From Rubrobacteraceae bacterium (GTDB taxonomy: Bacteria; Actinomycetota; Rubrobacteria; Rubrobacterales; Rubrobacteraceae), in NCBI GenBank assembly GCA_030447045.1, contig JAUJMB010000063.1, forward strand, positions 1 to 8,332: 8,332 nt of DNA. The letters are read 5' to 3'. Numbering within the stretch: the stretch's first letter is position 1; each line of letters begins with the position of its first letter. A program made the position numbers and the translations under genes. The notes under the pieces were generated by a model. That model searched no databases, had not been told where the DNA came from, and saw nothing but the letters and a program-made list of their open reading frames with translations. Shown in pieces: positions 5,020 through 8,332 of the stretch.

Positions 5020-8000
5020 GGAAGAGCGGCGACGCTGCTCCTCCTCACCACCGCCGACACCGAGATCCTGGCCGCCGCCAGGGCCGCCGAACGCCTCCCC
5101 GAAGGCTTCCCGGCCGTCCGCTGCGCCAACCCGGTCTCGCTGGAGGACCCGGCGGCCTTCCTTGATGGGGAGCTGCCGGGCGCGCGGGCCGTCATGGTGC
5201 GCCTGCTCGGCGGGCGCAGGGCCTGGCCCGAGGGCCTCGAAGACCTGCGGCGGCGCTGCGCAGGGGCGGGCACGCCCCTGCTCCTCTTCGGCGGCGAGGC
5301 CGAGCCGGACGCGGAGCTGACGTCCCTCTCCACGGCGCCTTCCGGGACGGTGCTCGAGGCGTTCGAGTACCTGCGCTTGGGCGGCGTGGGGAACACGGAG
5401 AACCTCCTCCGCTTCGTCGCCGACACCGTACTTATGGGGGGCTACGGCTTCGAGCCGGCGGCGGCCCTGCCCGAGGTCGGCGTCTACCACCCGCGGCTGC
5501 CGGACGGTTCCCCCGTGGAGGATCTGCTGGCGATGCACGATCCGGGGCGGCCGACGATCGGCGTCGTGTTCTACCGGGCGCACTGGATGGGGGGCAACAC
5601 CGCCTTCGTGGATGCGCTCGTGGGTGCTCTCGAGGAGGCCGGGGCGAACGCGCTTCCGGTCTTCGGGTACTCGCTGCGGGCCGACGCCGACGGGTCCGTG
5701 CCGGCGCTGGAGCCGTTGGAGGGCCGGGTGGACTGCCTGGTGACGACCGTGCTCGCCGGCGGCGGCTCGAACGCGGGCGACGCCCGCAAGGAGGGCTCGC
5801 CGGAGGAGTGGCTGGAGTGGGAGGTTCCGGCGCTCGCGGGGCTCGGCGTGCCGGTGGTGCAGGGGATCTGCACGACGGGCTCGCGCGAGGCGTGGCTCCA
5901 CTCTGACGCCGGCCTCTCGCCCCTGGACACCGCCTGGCAGGTCGCCATCCCCGAGTTCGACGGGCGCGTTATCGGGGTCCCCTTCTCCTTCAAGGAGCGC
6001 CAGGCCCAGGACTCGCCCGTTGGCGCCCCGCTCACCCTCTACCGCGCCGACCCGGAGCGGACCCGCCGCCTCGCCGGGCTCGCGACCCGCTTCGCCCGCC
6101 TGGGCCGCGTCCCGAATCCGGACAAAAAGGTGGCCGTCCTTCTCTCCAACTACCCGACAAAGCACTCCCGCGTCGGCAACGCCGTCGGGCTGGACACCCC
6201 CGTGAGCGCCATCAGGCTGCTCTCTGCCATGCGCGGGGCGGGGTACGCCGTGGACGGCGCCCCCGAGGACGGGGACGAGCTGATCCACGCCCTCATCGCC
6301 GCCGGCGGCCACGACCTCGAGTTCCTGACCGGCGAACAGTTGGCCGGGGCCGCCGGCCGCCTGGACGCCGAACGCTACGCCGATTGGTTCGCCCGGCTGC
6401 CCGAAGGGCTGCGGGGCGAGGTCGAGAGGCACTGGGGCCCGCCGCCCGGCGACCTCTACGTGGACGGCGGCGAGTTCGTCGTGGCCGGGCTCCGTTTCGG
6501 GAACGTCTTCGTCGGCATCCAGCCGCCGAGGGGCTTCGGGGAGAACCCCATAGCGATCTACCACGACCCGGACCTCCCGCCGACCCACCACTACCTCGCC
6601 GCCTACTGGTGGCTGATCGAGGAGTTCGGCGCCGACGCCGTCGTCCACCTCGGCAAGCACGGCACCCTGGAGTGGCTGCCGGGCAAGTCGCTCGGCCTCT
6701 CCCCCTCGTGCGCCCCCGACGCGACGTTGCGCGACGTGCCGCTCTTCTACCCGTTCGTCGTCAACGACCCCGGGGAGGGGACGCAGGCCAAGCGGCGGGC
6801 GCACGCGACGGTGGTGGACCACCTGATCCCCCCGATGACCCGCGCCGACACCTACGACGACCTCGCGAAGCTCGAAGGGCTCCTCGACGAGTACTACCAG
6901 GTCGAGACCCTCGACCCCTCCAAGCTCCCCGCCATCCGCGTCCGGATCTGGGAGACCCTGCGCGACGCCGAGCTCCACCGCGACCTCGGCGTCGAGGAGC
7001 AGCCCGAGGAGTTCGGCGACTTCCTCAACCACGTGGACGGCTACCTCTGCGAGATAAAGGACCTCCCGATCCGCGGCGGCCTCCACGTCCTCGGCGAGAC
7101 ACCGCAAGGCGAACCCCTCCGCCACCTCGTTGCCCAGATACTGCGCATCGGTCCCGGACAAATGTCCGGATTGCGCCGGGCCATCGGGGACGCCTACGGC
7201 CTCGACGAGCGGAGCCTGTCGGAGAACGGGGGGACGCGGGCGGAGGCGCCGGCGGCGCTCGTCGGGCGGTTCCCCGGCGTGGTGGCGACGGGGTCTGATC
7301 TGATCGAACGCCTCGAAGAGGCCCAACAGGCGCTCTTGCTGGCGATGGAGGAGCGCGGCTGGGATGCCCGGGCGGCCGGGGAGGTCTGCGAAGAGGTCCT
7401 GGGCTTCTCCGATGCGGGCGTAGAGCGGTCGCTGCGGTTCGCGGCGGAGGAGGTGGTGCCGCGGCTGATGCGGACGCCGGAGGAGATGGGGAACCTGCTC
7501 GGGGGTCTCGGGGGTGGGTACGTGCCGGCCGGGCCGTCAGGCTCGCCGACGCGCGGGCTCGTCAACGTGCTGCCGACGGGGCGCAACTTCTACTCCGTCG
7601 ACCCGAAGGCGCTGCCGAGCGCGCTCTCGTGGGAGGTTGGCCGGGGTCTGGCGGATGACCTTCTGGGGCGGTACCTGGAAGAGGAGGGGCGGCACCCGGA
7701 GACCGTCGGCATCGTCGTGTGGGGGACGGCGGCGATGCGAACCCAGGGCGACGACGTCGCGGAGATACTCGCGCTGCTCGGCGTCAGGCCGGTGTGGAAC
7801 GAGGAGTCCAGGCGGGTGACGGGGCTCGAGGTCGTCCCGCTGGAGGAGCTCGGGCGGCCGAGGGTAGACGTCACGGTGAGGATCAGCGGCTTCTTCAGGG
7901 ACGCTTTCCCGAACCTGATCTCCCTCATGGACGAGGCCTTCACCACCGTCGCAAACCTCGACGAGCCGCACGAGATGAACTCTGTCAAGAAGCACGCCGA

Positions 8001-8332
8001 CGAGGAGAGGCGAAACGGGGCCGACGAGCGGCGGGCGACGACCCGCATCTTCGGCTCCAAGCCCGGCGCCTACGGGGCCGGCCTCCTGCCGCTCATGGAC
8101 GCGCGCAACTGGCGCGACGACGCGGACCTGGCCGAGGTGTACGCCGTCTGGGGCGGCTACGCCTACGGCAAGGGGCTCGACGGGGTCGAGGCGCGGGGGG
8201 CGATGGAGGACAACCTCAGGCGAACCGAGGTCGCGGTCAAGAACGTGGACAACCGCGAGCACGACCTCTTCGATTCGGACGACTACTTCCAGTACCACGG
8301 CGGCATGATCGCCGCCGTCCGCGCCCTGACCG
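4993..8332 (+). CDS. cobN: Cobaltochelatase large subunit CobN (3' end outside window)
   Basis: CobN is the large subunit of the ATP-dependent cobaltochelatase. With CobS/CobT or ChlI/ChlD-like AAA+ partners it inserts cobalt into hydrogenobyrinate a,c-diamide in the aerobic B12 route. The open frame runs 1113 codons to the window edge; family members have roughly 1200-1400, so the C-terminus is missing. Visible motifs are HWMGGNTAFVDAL (197-209), THHYLAAYWW (531-540), the signature HLGKHGTLEWLPGKSLGLS (552-570), WGTAAMRTQGDDVAE, SGFFRDAFPN (965-974) and DDYFQYHGGM (1096-1105). It belongs to the same superfamily as Mg-chelatase H, but corrin context favours CobN. The ATG at 4993 lies inside a heptamer repeat, overlaps the cobQ stop by 8 nt and lacks a clear Shine-Dalgarno, so coupled translation is likely. 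The conserved region begins only at about residue 14 (TLLLLTTADTEIL). Confidence 0.95.
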   Translation, partial: MADRLTADSGRAATLLLLTTADTEILAAARAAERLPEGFPAVRCANPVSLEDPAAFLDGELPGARAVMVRLLGGRRAWPEGLEDLRRRCAGAGTPLLLFGGEAEPDAELTSLSTAPSGTVLEAFEYLRLGGVGNTENLLRFVADTVLMGGYGFEPAAALPEVGVYHPRLPDGSPVEDLLAMHDPGRPTIGVVFYRAHWMGGNTAFVDALVGALEEAGANALPVFGYSLRADADGSVPALEPLEGRVDCLVTTVLAGGGSNAGDARKEGSPEEWLEWEVPALAGLGVPVVQGICTTGSREAWLHSDAGLSPLDTAWQVAIPEFDGRVIGVPFSFKERQAQDSPVGAPLTLYRADPERTRRLAGLATRFARLGRVPNPDKKVAVLLSNYPTKHSRVGNAVGLDTPVSAIRLLSAMRGAGYAVDGAPEDGDELIHALIAAGGHDLEFLTGEQLAGAAGRLDAERYADWFARLPEGLRGEVERHWGPPPGDLYVDGGEFVVAGLRFGNVFVGIQPPRGFGENPIAIYHDPDLPPTHHYLAAYWWLIEEFGADAVVHLGKHGTLEWLPGKSLGLSPSCAPDATLRDVPLFYPFVVNDPGEGTQAKRRAHATVVDHLIPPMTRADTYDDLAKLEGLLDEYYQVETLDPSKLPAIRVRIWETLRDAELHRDLGVEEQPEEFGDFLNHVDGYLCEIKDLPIRGGLHVLGETPQGEPLRHLVAQILRIGPGQMSGLRRAIGDAYGLDERSLSENGGTRAEAPAALVGRFPGVVATGSDLIERLEEAQQALLLAMEERGWDARAAGEVCEEVLGFSDAGVERSLRFAAEEVVPRLMRTPEEMGNLLGGLGGGYVPAGPSGSPTRGLVNVLPTGRNFYSVDPKALPSALSWEVGRGLADDLLGRYLEEEGRHPETVGIVVWGTAAMRTQGDDVAEILALLGVRPVWNEESRRVTGLEVVPLEELGRPRVDVTVRISGFFRDAFPNLISLMDEAFTTVANLDEPHEMNSVKKHADEERRNGADERRATTRIFGSKPGAYGAGLLPLMDARNWRDDADLAEVYAVWGGYAYGKGLDGVEARGAMEDNLRRTEVAVKNVDNREHDLFDSDDYFQYHGGMIAAVRALT
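7154..7169. repeat. Short palindrome within cobN
   Basis: CCGGACA (7154-7160), AA, TGTCCGG (7163-7169) forms a nearly perfect 16-nt palindrome in the coding region, over residues 721-726 of CobN. It could be an operator-like site or simply chance in GC-rich DNA. Its AAAT centre stands out locally. Confidence 0.3.

Noticed and set aside
6384..7298. Plus-strand open frame of 304 codons within cobN
   Set aside because: It is the alternative frame of cobN and is dominated by Arg, Pro and Ala.
4768..7326. Very long minus-strand open frame (852 codons) opposite cobQ/cobN
   Set aside because: It is antisense to CobN, whose motifs are unmistakable. Its translation is Arg/Gly/Val/Glu-rich with no family motif, as expected for a shadow frame in high-GC DNA.

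Overview
The window is a very GC-rich bacterial segment. Its coding sequences end almost every codon in G or C, and the proteins resemble those of high-GC Actinobacteria. A Rubrobacter-like lineage is my best guess from protein style and layout, not something the sequence proves. There is no rRNA, tRNA, transposase or CRISPR array.

Left part (1-2166): a gene-free stretch (1-158) packed with inverted repeats is followed by a small minus-strand DUF2007-type protein (159-392). A divergent gap then leads to a plus-strand DUF817 membrane protein (603-1421). That gene has its own extended -10 promoter and a possible 16-codon leader ORF ending 1 nt before its start. A DedA-family membrane protein (1481-2146, minus) converges on it. 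These three look like housekeeping or hypothetical genes with no clear link to the right part.

Right part (2184-8332): a cobalamin gene cluster. A near-consensus promoter (TTGACG, 17 bp, TATGCT) drives a cobalamin riboswitch (2233-2384). Then come cbtB and cbtA (predicted cobalt transporter), cobQ (cobyric acid synthase) and cobN (large cobaltochelatase subunit, cut off by the window end after 1113 codons). The genes are packed head to tail: a 7-nt gap, a 4-nt overlap, then an 8-nt overlap. They should therefore form one B12-responsive operon that imports cobalt, inserts it into the corrin ring and amidates the product.

The most unusual structure is at the cobQ/cobN junction (about 4845-5019). 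Degenerate GCTGRNN heptamers lie at both ends in opposite orientation around a perfect 7-bp hairpin. The stretch has clearly lower GC3 than its neighbours. It adds about 50-60 residues to CobQ and supplies the cobN start codon, which suggests a small repeat element that was captured as coding sequence.
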